64,000 bases of DNA, from contig NZ_JACHXN010000003.1 in NCBI RefSeq assembly GCF_014192095.1, positions 248,001-312,000 of the forward strand, read 5' to 3'. Both the position numbers and the translations under genes were made by a program. The notes below the pieces were generated by a model. That model did no database searches and was not told the DNA's origin. It saw nothing but the letters and a program-made list of their open reading frames with translations. This document shows, piece after piece, positions 48,401-55,754 of this stretch. This DNA is from Phyllobacterium trifolii (GTDB lineage: Bacteria > Pseudomonadota > Alphaproteobacteria > Rhizobiales > Rhizobiaceae). Each line of letters opens with the position of its first letter. Position 1 is the first letter of the stretch.

Positions 48401-48573
48401 AGACCTTCGGCCCCTTCGGCTCTGGCGCGGCTCGTATCATCGATACGCTGTTTTTCCTTGGCCAAAATTCCATTGGCAGCAACACATACCGGATTGCTCA
48501 ATCCCCAGGCGGTACGGCTGGCCTGACCGATGTCAGAAACGTAAAACTAACGTCCCTCTGGTGGAACCGCTGA
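45499..48573 (+). CDS. Central tail-tip/host-specificity protein
   Basis: A 1024-residue protein, analogous in place to lambda gpJ. The N-terminus looks like an export signal (MKSIGIFLTAAWFMLAGLSL then AHA) plus a hydrophobic helix, odd for a virion protein assembled in the cytoplasm. The middle has repeated beta-type domains (VRVEVYQKDTGNLW), followed by helical coiled coil (residues about 700-790) and a C-terminal beta-rich host-contact end. It probably forms the tail needle or baseplate hub and receptor contact. Confidence 0.85.
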   Translation: MKSIGIFLTAAWFMLAGLSLAHAEPITIALFGAAFAATTAGAVVTYLIGAGIAYGVSLLSQALFGEQEQAAQTQGVKLTVQMGDDKPMSFTAGTTATSGKRKYIGAWGKDGKTPNAYLTDVVEIGNIPAPGQPAFWVVDQKVTVLWGETPVEQGYPVLEFRKDGKDYLWFKYYDGTQTAADTFLLAKFSTDPDRPYKSTMIGRGCPYFIATARLNQELFPNQPTYLCEAPVTAWYDVRKDSSAGGSGAHRWDNRATWEPSDNPVVLIYNIIRGVYYGTEWIYGGQNLPAFRLPASNWMVAANECDRLIPLAGGGSEKQFRCGTEINCDMVPLDVIDKLKKACNGRIAEVGGVFKMLVGAPGAAVYSFSDDDILVTKGQNFTPFPGLDATYNGIEATYPEPLEKWATKDAPARYSTDLESADGNRRLASGVTFEAVPFPVQVQRLMKLLIEEDRRFRVHSFYLPPDAWTLEPNDVVSWTSVRNGYSNKKFLVVRIDGERSFNQLVVLKEIDPSDYDWSTDEQVPVSVGPVGPIVNPSHPMFGWQALPATLDDGSGPRRPTIEVFYAGDQDGVDRIRVEVYQKDTGNLWFDGEMPYDAPLDEQYSTKLIAVFAPNTDYLVRGIFVSNIGKNFTWSGLIDVTTPNVLLGAGDIYLPGMVDGVLSRLNGKLEWIGQSLRFASEARQKAEALLAEAGAQSFEDRKEITATVGNFTASFTDTITVIASETAAMALRVTELTAQVNDPVTGLGALATITDTLSVSVSTIDGELTAVTNRVSVNEARVGNFYANGIIRFEQVATQAGALSTAGFSVAASGIGAPSQAAMFMSAIAGGLSEIGFTADSVYMVAPGAKRRPFIFSGGTLFLDDVRVNTLAALSATLGAVDISSAVIGSLIVGTSNLGIDSVSQSDVSPTVNLNPGSGQINYDRALNILASNRSLMQLNIDLSYNYNASGGSPSITVTNLTTGVVVLSKTFGPFGSGAARIIDTLFFLGQNSIGSNTYRIAQSPGGTAGLTDVRNVKLTSLWWNR

Positions 48574-48636
48574 TCTAGGGACTGCCCTTCAACACTCAAT
48601 ATCGCACAGACCCGCTCATCGCGGGAAGGAGAACCC

Positions 48637-48885
48637 ATGTCCTCGCAAATGACCGAAAAGAACATCCAAGTCACGATCGCCGATATCGCCGAGGAGTCGA
48701 TGGCACTCAATGAATTCTATCGCCAGCGTGTTCTCGGCGTCCAGGCGATGCGCCGCACCGAAGCCGAACAGGTCAAGGTTTTGACCGAAGCGCTTGCAGC
48801 AGCTGAAGCCGGTCTTGCCGAAGTACGCGAGGAGATTGCCAAGCTGACGCCGCCTGACGCGTCAAAGGGTGGGAAGGCAAACTGA
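48637..48885 (+). CDS. Small coiled-coil tail protein (82 aa)
   Basis: Ala/Glu-rich helix (QVKVLTEALAAAEAGLAEVR) over the second half. Lies between tail-tip and fibre genes and overlaps the fibre start (TGATG). GGAAGGAG is upstream of its ATG. Confidence 0.65.
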   Translation: MSSQMTEKNIQVTIADIAEESMALNEFYRQRVLGVQAMRRTEAEQVKVLTEALAAAEAGLAEVREEIAKLTPPDASKGGKAN

Positions 48886-50024
48886 TGGCCGAAAATCCTG
48901 ACATCACAGACGGCACGGTATCGGTCACGACCGGCACCAAAGCCGTTACGGGCGTAGGCACGCTTTGGTCGACATATGGCATTCTGCCCGGTGACACCTT
49001 CGGCAGTGACGGCTATGCACGCGCCCGTATCGAAAGCGTCAACAGTGACACATCGATCACCTTGCGGGACAATTGGCGAGGTCCGACGCTCGCGGCCGGT
49101 TCGTCGTATTGGATTCGCTACCAGGCGGATGCTTCGCGGTATTCCGCTCTGCTCGGCGCGGTTCGTAAGATATTGACTCAGCCGATCCTGACGGCGTTCT
49201 CCGGGCTCACCGCCGCTGCTGACAAGCTCCCGTATTTCACCGGCGCGAACACCATGGCGCTTGTCGACTTCAAGGTATGGGCGCGGTCGTTTCTCGGTCT
49301 GACAATGGCGGCTGACAAGCTTCCATACGGTACCGGCGCGAACACCATGGATTTGGTTGATTTCAAGGCTTGGGCACGCTCAATGCTTGGGTTAACGCCA
49401 GCAGCCAACAAGGGCATCTTTTTCACGAGCGGAACAGCAGCGGCGTTGTTCGATCTTACAGCAGCCGGACGCGCTATAGCGGGGGGTGCCGATGCGGCAG
49501 CGCAGCTTACAGCCTTGGGCTTTTCCCCCTTCGTCCAAAGCCTGATCGATGATGTCAACGCTACAACACTCCGCGGCTCTATTGGCCTCGGAAATGTCGA
49601 CAATACGTCCGATGCAAACAAGCCGGTTTCGACCGCACAATCGACGGCGATAGCGGCTAAAGTTGACCGAGCTGGGGATACTATGAACGGTGTTTTGGGT
49701 TTGCAAGGTGCTGGATCACAGGTCTACCAATTGCAGGCCATCAATGCCGCAACGTTAGCCAACGGTGCGGGACTGACATGGAATAACGGATCTGGTGTGA
49801 TCATCGTCAACGTGGCGAACAACGGCATGGTCGCCATTTTTACTGTCGGCGGCGGCGTTGTTACATTGGGGACGACGACTGGCGGCTTCACGACTGCAGG
49901 CAACAATCCCGGAACGGTGAACGTCTTCTACGAGCCAGGACTGACTCGCTATCAGGTCCAGAACCTCTTGGGCGGTTCGATCAGCATTTCGGTTGTCTTC
50001 ATCCGCACGCGCGGCAGTGTGTAA
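48885..50024 (+). CDS. Tail fibre/receptor-binding protein with internal repeats
   Basis: A 379-residue fibre. Residues about 110-140 and 141-171 are near copies (AADKLPYFTGANTMALVDFK and AADKLPYGTGANTMDLVDFK, each continuing WARS.LGLT), with a diverged third unit at 172-198. SIGLGNVDNTSDANKPVST is the common fibre motif. The C-terminal region (about 270-379) is probably the receptor-binding tip. Confidence 0.82.
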   Translation: MAENPDITDGTVSVTTGTKAVTGVGTLWSTYGILPGDTFGSDGYARARIESVNSDTSITLRDNWRGPTLAAGSSYWIRYQADASRYSALLGAVRKILTQPILTAFSGLTAAADKLPYFTGANTMALVDFKVWARSFLGLTMAADKLPYGTGANTMDLVDFKAWARSMLGLTPAANKGIFFTSGTAAALFDLTAAGRAIAGGADAAAQLTALGFSPFVQSLIDDVNATTLRGSIGLGNVDNTSDANKPVSTAQSTAIAAKVDRAGDTMNGVLGLQGAGSQVYQLQAINAATLANGAGLTWNNGSGVIIVNVANNGMVAIFTVGGGVVTLGTTTGGFTTAGNNPGTVNVFYEPGLTRYQVQNLLGGSISISVVFIRTRGSV

Positions 50025-50033
50025 GGGGTCAAA

Positions 50034-50525
50034 ATGACATACAATATTGAAGATTTTTCCCCTGTCGAGGGGGAAGCAAACCAATGGCTTCATGAGATTG
50101 ATGGGCTGTTCGTCGGCCGCGAAGGGCAGACACTTGAAAGCATGGTTGAGGAGGCTAACGCGCCGCTAGTCAAACCAGCCATTTCAGGTGAACGTGTTAA
50201 CGCCGAGAGGCACCGGCGTATCGAAGCTGGCAAGTCTATTGACGACGTGCGGGTCACCGGACGGGATGAGGACGCTCGAAATCTGCAAGCACTTCTCAGC
50301 GTTGCTCAACTTCGCATCGCGGGGGGCGATACGACAACTACTACAGTCTTTCGCGACGGGAATAACGTCGATCACGAATTAAGGCCTGCGCAGATCGTGA
50401 ACTTATTTCTGCAATCTTCCGCATTCGTGTCTGACGTTTACGCTGCGGCATGGGCGCTAAAGGCCCTCGATCCTATCCCGGTCGATTTTGCCGATGACAG
50501 CCATTGGCCTGCTACCGGTCTGTAA
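50034..50525 (+). CDS. DUF4376-type tail fibre assembly protein
   Basis: A 163-residue protein. The C-terminal part (ISGERVNAERHRRIEAGKSI, then RNLQALLSVAQLRIAGGDTT) matches DUF4376, found in proteins next to tail fibres. It probably assists or caps the fibre. The start follows the fibre stop by 9 nt. Confidence 0.8.
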   Translation: MTYNIEDFSPVEGEANQWLHEIDGLFVGREGQTLESMVEEANAPLVKPAISGERVNAERHRRIEAGKSIDDVRVTGRDEDARNLQALLSVAQLRIAGGDTTTTTVFRDGNNVDHELRPAQIVNLFLQSSAFVSDVYAAAWALKALDPIPVDFADDSHWPATGL

Positions 50526-50526
50526 A

Positions 50527-50569
50527 AAGCCCGATCTACCGGAAACGCAATAACCGATAAATCGGGCTT
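50527..50569 (+). repeat. Hairpin element, copy 1
   Basis: AAGCCCGAT/ATCGGGCTT arms enclose an inner CGG/CCG pair and the loop AAACGCAATAA. Starts 2 nt after the DUF4376 stop. It shares sequence with copy 2 at 50833-50871. Confidence 0.65.
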
Positions 50570-50626
50570 CTGCTGACATTGGGGGCGTTCAGCGCCGCCA
50601 CCATAACCACAATCCCTAAATAGAAA

Positions 50627-50848
50627 ATGACCTTAAACAGAGCAGCGTTCAACGCGGCCTGTAGGAAGCAGCCCGACCAACCAGAAGCGCTAAAACTAGC
50701 CGGCCGGGCGCTTCGCCTGAATCGTCATGAAAGGGTCAAGTGGCGGCTTCAGGCTCAATGTCAGCGATTGTGTTCACTGACATGCCGCCTAACACAGTGC
50801 TGGTCGATTAGTTCCCCTCTGCCGACAGAAAAGCCCGATCTGCCGTAA
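50627..50848 (+). CDS. Doubtful small gene between the two hairpins
   Basis: Open for 73 codons from ATG 50627 (MTLNRAAFNAACRKQPDQPE); its stop lies inside the loop of hairpin copy 2. No relatives known. The rest of 50570-50981 shows no other gene. Confidence 0.25.
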   Translation: MTLNRAAFNAACRKQPDQPEALKLAGRALRLNRHERVKWRLQAQCQRLCSLTCRLTQCWSISSPLPTEKPDLP

Positions 50849-50871
50849 ACGCAAGAACCGGCAGATCGGGC
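50833..50871 (+). repeat. Hairpin element, copy 2
   Basis: A perfect 13-bp stem (GCCCGATCTGCCG with CGGCAGATCGGGC) around the 13-nt loop TAAACGCAAGAAC. The loop core AAACGCAA is shared with copy 1. It precedes the holin gene by about 110 bp. Confidence 0.65.
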
Positions 50872-50981
50872 CGTTCAGCCTGCGTGAAAAAGAAGTGGAG
50901 TTCTTTGTCAGGCTTTGCCGACGCGGGGGTGTCGGCACTCGGTAGTTTTTCCAGAAAAATGGCAACAAAAAGGAACTGACC

Positions 50982-51305
50982 ATGCGTCTCATAGACGACT
51001 GGCGATCTGTGCTGCGCAAAGCCTGGTCGATGCGCCTAATGCTGCTTGCCGGTCTGCTGTCCGGCATTGAAGCGGCTCTGCCGTTGCTCGACGGCCTTCT
51101 CCCAATTCCGCAGCGATTGTTTGCCGTGCTGACCCTCTTTGCGGTCGCCGCTGCCTTCGTTGCCCGCCTCATCGCTCAAAACAATCTGAAAGGTAATGAA
51201 GATGCCAATCAACAAGATCAGGTCAAGCAGCCGCGCAAAGGCCGCCATCGCCGCAGTTATTTTATCCGCTTCTGCCACTGGCTGGTTGGCGTTTTTCTCC
51301 CCTGA
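50982..51305 (+). CDS. Holin-like protein (DUF7940 type)
   Basis: Small membrane protein of 107 residues: WSMRLMLLAGLLSGIEAALP and LFAVLTLFAVAAAFVARLIA are two helices. Matches the recalled Rhizobiales holin pattern MRLIDDWR...LMLLAGLLSGIEA. It should make the inner-membrane lesion at lysis time. The last 37 residues overlap the endolysin start. Confidence 0.8.
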   Translation: MRLIDDWRSVLRKAWSMRLMLLAGLLSGIEAALPLLDGLLPIPQRLFAVLTLFAVAAAFVARLIAQNNLKGNEDANQQDQVKQPRKGRHRRSYFIRFCHWLVGVFLP

Positions 51306-51834
51306 ACGGATCACTCCGGCAAGCGTTCATACGGCGATCGAGCAGGGCATCACCCCGCCTGCTGTCGATTTGGCTGTCAATAAGCTGATCATTCCGTGGG
51401 AAGGACTTGTTCTCCAGTCCCATTGGGACAGCTTCGCCAAGATCTGGGATATCTGCTACGGCGAGACCCGGATCAACGGCAAGGCTGTCACGGCCGGCAT
51501 GAGCTTTACGCCGGCGGAGTGCCTGGCGATGCTGAAGGTCCGCGTCATCAATGACTATTACCTTCCGCTGGTCGACGGTGTGAAAGGCTATGTCGAGGCA
51601 CCTGTATCGGTTCAGGCATCGTTGCTTTCCGGTGCCTATAACTTCGGTGTTTCGGCTGCCAAGCGATCGACTGCTGCCCGGCTCACCACGGCACGCAAAT
51701 ATCGTCAAGCCTGTGAAGCACAGACGGCGTTCAACCGTGCCGGCGGTCGCATTGTCAATGGCCTGGTCCTGCGTCGTGAGATGGGGGACAAACAGCGCCT
51801 TGGTGAAGCCGAACTATGCGTGAGTGGCCTCTAA
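51196..51834 (+). CDS. SAR-type lysozyme endolysin
   Basis: A 212-residue GH24 lysozyme (P21-R type). The N-terminus carries a weakly hydrophobic helix (AAIAAVILSASATGWLAFF) like a signal-anchor-release segment. The catalytic region is WEGLVLQSHWDSFAKIWDIC then YGET, with Glu in WEG. It cleaves peptidoglycan after release from the membrane. The start lies inside the holin gene, overlapping it by 110 nt. Confidence 0.87.
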   Translation: MKMPINKIRSSSRAKAAIAAVILSASATGWLAFFSPERITPASVHTAIEQGITPPAVDLAVNKLIIPWEGLVLQSHWDSFAKIWDICYGETRINGKAVTAGMSFTPAECLAMLKVRVINDYYLPLVDGVKGYVEAPVSVQASLLSGAYNFGVSAAKRSTAARLTTARKYRQACEAQTAFNRAGGRIVNGLVLRREMGDKQRLGEAELCVSGL

Positions 51835-52259
51835 TGAGTGCCGTAATAGTCGCCATCCTTCGCGCCCTCGGCATTCCGCTCTGCATCTTCCTCGGGATGC
51901 TCGGCTATTACGAGGGCATGCCTGTCCTTCGCGACATTCCTTACATCGGCGTCATTCCGATCGTCGGCGAGCTTGCAACGGGCAGGGTGGCAAGCGAGTC
52001 CGCCAAGGCCGCAGCAGCAGCTCGGGCCGGTTACGTCGAACTGTCCGAAAAGACCGCCCTTCAGGCACAACTTGCCGAGGAGAGGCGTTCGCGCCTTCGG
52101 GCATCCCAACTCTACGATGAAGCACAGAAACGCGCCACGGCAGCGGCGCAGGCAAACAGGATTGCAAATGAAAAGCTCGATAAAGACATCAATAAGGATA
52201 CCGGCTCTGATGGTGCTGTTTGGGGCGCTGATGATCTCGACTGGTTGTCAAACCACTGA
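51834..52259 (+). CDS. Inner-membrane spanin (Rz-like)
   Basis: A 141-residue protein: N-terminal membrane helix (IVAILRALGIPLCIFLGMLG), then a periplasmic coiled coil (residues about 60-115). It joins an outer-membrane lipoprotein to disrupt the outer membrane. Starts TAATG-coupled to the endolysin. Confidence 0.8.
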   Translation: MSAVIVAILRALGIPLCIFLGMLGYYEGMPVLRDIPYIGVIPIVGELATGRVASESAKAAAAARAGYVELSEKTALQAQLAEERRSRLRASQLYDEAQKRATAAAQANRIANEKLDKDINKDTGSDGAVWGADDLDWLSNH

Positions 52260-52488
52260 AGAGAAGCAAACGGCAAGGGTGACCGCTGCCGCCCAGGCCA
52301 TCGGCATCATGAGGGCCGAACCAATCCGCCCGACGCTGCCACCCGAATGTCGAGAGCATATGGGTCGCGTGATCCCCAAGCTTGGCGAGAAAGCTCGCTG
52401 GACACAGAAACGTTGGGAATACAGCGCCGATCAGGTCGATGCGAAGATCAATCGCTGCGCGCAGTTCCACGACGATCAAACATCGTAG
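52168..52488 (+). CDS. Outer-membrane spanin lipoprotein (Rz1-like)
   Basis: A 106-residue lipoprotein: MKSSIKTSIRIPALMVLFGA and lipobox STGC (Cys27). It overlaps the 3' end of the Rz gene by 92 nt in another frame, the classic spanin layout, although the C-terminal part extends beyond Rz and is not proline-rich. Pairs with the protein above. Confidence 0.8.
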   Translation: MKSSIKTSIRIPALMVLFGALMISTGCQTTEEKQTARVTAAAQAIGIMRAEPIRPTLPPECREHMGRVIPKLGEKARWTQKRWEYSADQVDAKINRCAQFHDDQTS

Positions 52489-52502
52489 GCGCAGGACAGG
52501 GC

Positions 52503-52784
52503 ATGGCAATGGATAAAGATGCAATGGCAGTTCAGCGCTGGATAGAGCTACCCGACAAAACCAAGCGCTTCTTTGAGCAACTTGAAGCGCAAAACATAGA
52601 AACACTCGAAGTCGTCGCAGACGCGCCGGCGGAAGATGTCACGGAAATATTCGTGATGGTCCGCAATGCCAAGGTGATCGGTAAATTCTTCAAATGGCTC
52701 ATCGTCGGCGTCCTCGGGATATTCCTCGGAACAATCATGTTCTGGGAAGGAATGTTGAAGGTGCTTGCATGGTTCAAGATCTGA
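52503..52784 (+). CDS. Single-helix membrane protein (93 aa)
   Basis: Acidic cytoplasmic part (PDKTKRFFEQLEAQNIETLE) then one membrane helix FFKWLIVGVLGIFLGTIMFW. AGGACAGGGC precedes ATG 52503. Its end overlaps the next gene by 16 nt. Unknown function; may be a lysis regulator. Confidence 0.65.
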   Translation: MAMDKDAMAVQRWIELPDKTKRFFEQLEAQNIETLEVVADAPAEDVTEIFVMVRNAKVIGKFFKWLIVGVLGIFLGTIMFWEGMLKVLAWFKI

Positions 52785-53254
52785 AATCAATGAGCGTATG
52801 GGCGAAGGGTGTCATGGCGCTCTTTGCTGCTTTGGCCTTCTATGGTGCGATAAGTCTCGGGATCATGGTTGCTGACCGGCATCCGCCCATCTCATATGTC
52901 AGCGCCGCGGCCGTAGGGTCAGAAGTGCCGCAAGGCGGTTCTATCGAGATCGAATACGAGGTTGTCCGATCGCGGATATGCCCGTCGATCCTGAAGCGGT
53001 GGCTTGTGGATTCAGTGGGAGACCGTCACGCGATCACGAACTACACGGTCGGGACTGGAACACGGAAGGGCAGGGAGACATATCGGCGTTCAATCACCAT
53101 CCCAGACAATGCCGCCGTCGGCAGGGCTCACTACGAAGTGAGCATCGAATACACCTGCAACCTGGTTCAAAGACTCGGCTGGCCGGTGAAGCTTACGTCG
53201 CCGCCGATCTATTTCGACATAACGCCAGGCGTGACTGTCGTTCCGTTCAGTTAA
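52769..53254 (+). CDS. Membrane-anchored periplasmic protein (161 aa)
   Basis: A membrane helix near the N-terminus (GVMALFAALAFYGAISLGIM) and a beta-rich extracytoplasmic part with Cys residues (ICPSILKRWL, EYTCNLVQRLGW). Start at 52769 or ATG 52790. A superinfection-exclusion or lysis role is only a guess. Confidence 0.65.
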   Translation: MVQDLKSMSVWAKGVMALFAALAFYGAISLGIMVADRHPPISYVSAAAVGSEVPQGGSIEIEYEVVRSRICPSILKRWLVDSVGDRHAITNYTVGTGTRKGRETYRRSITIPDNAAVGRAHYEVSIEYTCNLVQRLGWPVKLTSPPIYFDITPGVTVVPFS

Positions 53255-53401
53255 ATATCTCCCCGCCGGTCAGGGCTGCCGGGAAAGGGACTCGGAAAAT
53301 TGCTGATTTGTTGAAATAGTGCCTCTTTGCGGGGGCATCCAATTGACGGCGATGGTTTGTGGTGATGACTTTCCGCTTAGCGACGCGAAGGATATCAGGG
53401 C

Positions 53402-53605
53402 ATGGATAACCGAGTGGAAATCATCGACAAGATCAATCTCGTGCGAAGGCACGTGGACCTGGTCGGTATGGCAGTTGAGGCGATCGAGGACCGGAACCAG
53501 GCCGATGCGCTCTCCGAAGGGGTTTGGATCGTGCAAACCTCTCTCAGAGAGCTCAAGGAGTTGGCAAAGGATGCATTAGCGTCAGAGGATGCACTCAACA
53601 AGTAG
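53402..53605 (+). CDS. Small helical protein (67 aa), end of late region
   Basis: MDNRVEIIDKINLVRRHVDL and IVQTSLRELKELAKDALASE: two helices. AAGGATATCAGG precedes ATG. It lies just before the strong terminator. Unknown function. Confidence 0.65.
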   Translation: MDNRVEIIDKINLVRRHVDLVGMAVEAIEDRNQADALSEGVWIVQTSLRELKELAKDALASEDALNK

Positions 53606-53626
53606 TGGACATCGCCCGATCTTTTC

Positions 53627-53663
53627 AGCCCGCCGCCGGTTCTCCGGTCGGCGGGCTTTTTTT
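53627..53663 (+). terminator. Strong late-operon terminator
   Basis: AGCCCGCCG (53627-53635) pairs with CGGCGGGCT (53649-53657), with an inner CCGG pairing, followed by a seven-base T run. It reads rightward and closes the late operon, separating it from leftward cargo genes. Confidence 0.88.
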
Positions 53664-53682
53664 GCATTCAAGCTTTGCGCTG

Positions 53683-54750
53683 TCATTTTACCGCTGAAAG
53701 TTTGGCGCGTCCGGTTGCAGCCGGTGGGACAACGTTCGTGGTCAAGCCAAAGATCAAGTTCTCCAGTTCATCGTCTGGCAGGGAGAGGTCTCTTGCTATT
53801 TTTGTCCTCGTTTGACCTTGGCTCCAAAGATCGTTGAGCACCATTTGCCATATCGCAGATTTTTCCTTTTCCATACCGTTTGGTTCGAGATTGCGATACC
53901 GTTGGTTCAATTGGATACAGAATGTCCTATATTGCCACTCGGTAATGAGCCCCATCTTGTGCAGTGAGTAGCAAAGAGCGGCAGCTGACACGCCCCATCT
54001 AACCTTTGCCGCGATAATCTGATCCAAACTTCTCGTATAAGGAAGACGGGAACGCACATCTGCGCTCGGCATCAAAAACGCTCCGGCAAACTCATTAGCC
54101 TCGATTTCGGCAGAGCGTTGATTTGGCCCTCCATGCTTGTGAAGGACAAGATGACCCAACTCGTGTGCGGCATCGAAACGACTCCGCTCGGCCGTCTTGA
54201 AAGTATTTAGAAAAATATATGGCTCGTCATTCCGCCACACCGAAAACGCATCTACATTTTTTGTGCTTTCAGCAAGGGAAAAGACCCGAATTCCCTTTGA
54301 TTCGAGCAATTTTATCATGTTGCCAATAGGTTTTTCACCAATAGTCCAATGTTGGCGAAGTGTCCTGGCCGCTGAGGACGGGCTCCGCTCGTGACTGAGG
54401 TCTATCAAGTCCGGCACCGGCAATTGATATCGGTCATTCAACCAATCGGCGACTTCATATGCCAGTGAGCCAGCGGACAGAGCCGCATCTCGCTCCCTCG
54501 CAGTCATTGCCGTTAAACTGCGAAAACTGGCTGCCGAAACATCTATCTCGTCTACCGTGTCCTGATCGAAAAATTCCACTGGGAAATCCAACGCTTTTAT
54601 CAAGCGAGTGATTGTTTGTTCGTCAGGAGTTTGTTTGCCATTGATCACCCGTGACAACGTCACGGGCGCAACGCCAGATTTTTCGGCCAGAATCTTCGCC
54701 GTATAGCGGCGACGTTTCCGTGCCTGCTCAAGCCGTTCTATATTAAACAT
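53683..54750 (-). CDS. XRE-type regulator fused to ImmA/IrrE metallopeptidase
   Basis: A 355-residue protein. The N-terminal helix-turn-helix (AEKSGVAPVTLSRVINGKQT, residues 22-41) is followed by an ImmA/IrrE-like zinc peptidase with HELGHLVLH (HExxH). Such proteins cleave repressors or act as antitoxin-like regulators of mobile elements. It is second in a leftward two-gene cassette; the gap to the partner is 4 nt. The target is unknown but a phage repressor or the partner is possible. Confidence 0.85.
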   Translation of the reverse strand: MFNIERLEQARKRRRYTAKILAEKSGVAPVTLSRVINGKQTPDEQTITRLIKALDFPVEFFDQDTVDEIDVSAASFRSLTAMTARERDAALSAGSLAYEVADWLNDRYQLPVPDLIDLSHERSPSSAARTLRQHWTIGEKPIGNMIKLLESKGIRVFSLAESTKNVDAFSVWRNDEPYIFLNTFKTAERSRFDAAHELGHLVLHKHGGPNQRSAEIEANEFAGAFLMPSADVRSRLPYTRSLDQIIAAKVRWGVSAAALCYSLHKMGLITEWQYRTFCIQLNQRYRNLEPNGMEKEKSAIWQMVLNDLWSQGQTRTKIARDLSLPDDELENLIFGLTTNVVPPAATGRAKLSAVK

Positions 54751-54754
54751 GTTC

Positions 54755-55396
54755 TTACCTGCGAGCTATTGTCGGCTCGAACTCAACCGTATCATCATTG
54801 TCTTCATTGATGGTAAATTTCGCCCATTCACCACTTTGCAGAAGCAATATTCTCTCCAAAAATCCGTGAAAATTGCCATCCTTTACCGAAGCTGGCAAAG
54901 ACAATTCAGCCCGGATGTCCTCACCGTTGAATGACACGCACAGATACCACATGGATGACCCAAGACTGCGAACCGAAGCCAAATCTACGGCTTCTGGGAG
55001 CTCGCCGTGAAGAAACAAGGACCCCTGCGCTTCTTCAATGAGGCTCGCTGATCCACCCCTTTTTCCAGCAATTGCCTTGGGACTACGGTGTGGTGACCCA
55101 GCCATATCAACGTTCTGATAGGCGATTTTTATGCCGTTAGCGGGATTTATAACCGATTCAATATTTTTGGTCCGGTCAGTTGACCAACCCTTGGGCAAGA
55201 ATAACCAGCGTATATGGCGAGTGCCTGCGATATAAGAAAGTGTGCCGGGGGTACCGAGAGGATCGACGGCAACGGAGTTAAGGCGTTCACCCAATGTGGA
55301 ACGTACGACCTCAATCAGTTCGCTTTTGGTTACCCCAAAGCTCGCCAAGCGAGTATTCACATCCCGTTCTTCAGCGTATACGTTTGCAGCGAGCAT
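54755..55396 (-). CDS. Partner protein of the ImmA/IrrE gene, unknown
   Basis: A 213-residue protein of unknown fold; HIRWLFLPKGWSTDRTKNIE and SSMWYLCVSFNGEDIRAELS suggest mixed alpha/beta. AAGGAATCACG precedes the ATG. Its upstream region has a 13-bp inverted repeat. With the ImmA/IrrE gene it may be a toxin-antitoxin-like or defence cassette; no catalytic motif is visible. Confidence 0.7.
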   Translation of the reverse strand: MLAANVYAEERDVNTRLASFGVTKSELIEVVRSTLGERLNSVAVDPLGTPGTLSYIAGTRHIRWLFLPKGWSTDRTKNIESVINPANGIKIAYQNVDMAGSPHRSPKAIAGKRGGSASLIEEAQGSLFLHGELPEAVDLASVRSLGSSMWYLCVSFNGEDIRAELSLPASVKDGNFHGFLERILLLQSGEWAKFTINEDNDDTVEFEPTIARR

Positions 55397-55408
55397 CGTG
55401 ATTCCTTA

Positions 55409-55450
55409 CGATAATTTTTTCCTCCTCGTTTGTGGACGAAAAAATTATCG
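55409..55450. promoter_or_regulatory. Inverted repeat upstream of the ImmA/IrrE cassette
   Basis: CGATAATTTTTTC (55409-55421) and GAAAAAATTATCG (55438-55450) are perfect inverse copies, 16 bp apart, 12 nt before the first start codon. A likely operator for the XRE domain and autoregulation. Confidence 0.65.
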
Positions 55451-55511
55451 CGGTCAAGTGTCGTGCCAGTTTATGTGGAGGATATCCCACACTCATCACT
55501 GCCCCGAATTG

Positions 55512-55754
55512 CTAAGCCATTCGCCGGGGCCTGCTCTTGTGCCATCTTGTGAGTTTTCCCGTCGGAGGCCTACCTTCCGGCTTATCGACGTAGTTTTCAG
55601 CTTCCTTGGCCGCCTGGATGAATGCGAAACGTGCAGCGCCAGATGACATATCTTCTTCAAGGCTGCCCGTCGTCACCTCGGCACTCCAGGCCGCTGAAAT
55701 GATTCTCACCGATTGGCCGATCGAGGAATCAGCTCGAAGGTTTTGTTGGGTCAT
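55512..55754 (-). CDS. Small protein beside the response regulator (80 aa)
   Basis: Starts MTQQNLRADSSIGQSVRIIS and has SSGAARFAFIQAAKEAENYV, with a basic C-terminus. Overlaps the response regulator by 26 nt. Unknown; conserved-looking companion. Confidence 0.55.
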   Translation of the reverse strand: MTQQNLRADSSIGQSVRIISAAWSAEVTTGSLEEDMSSGAARFAFIQAAKEAENYVDKPEGRPPTGKLTRWHKSRPRRMA

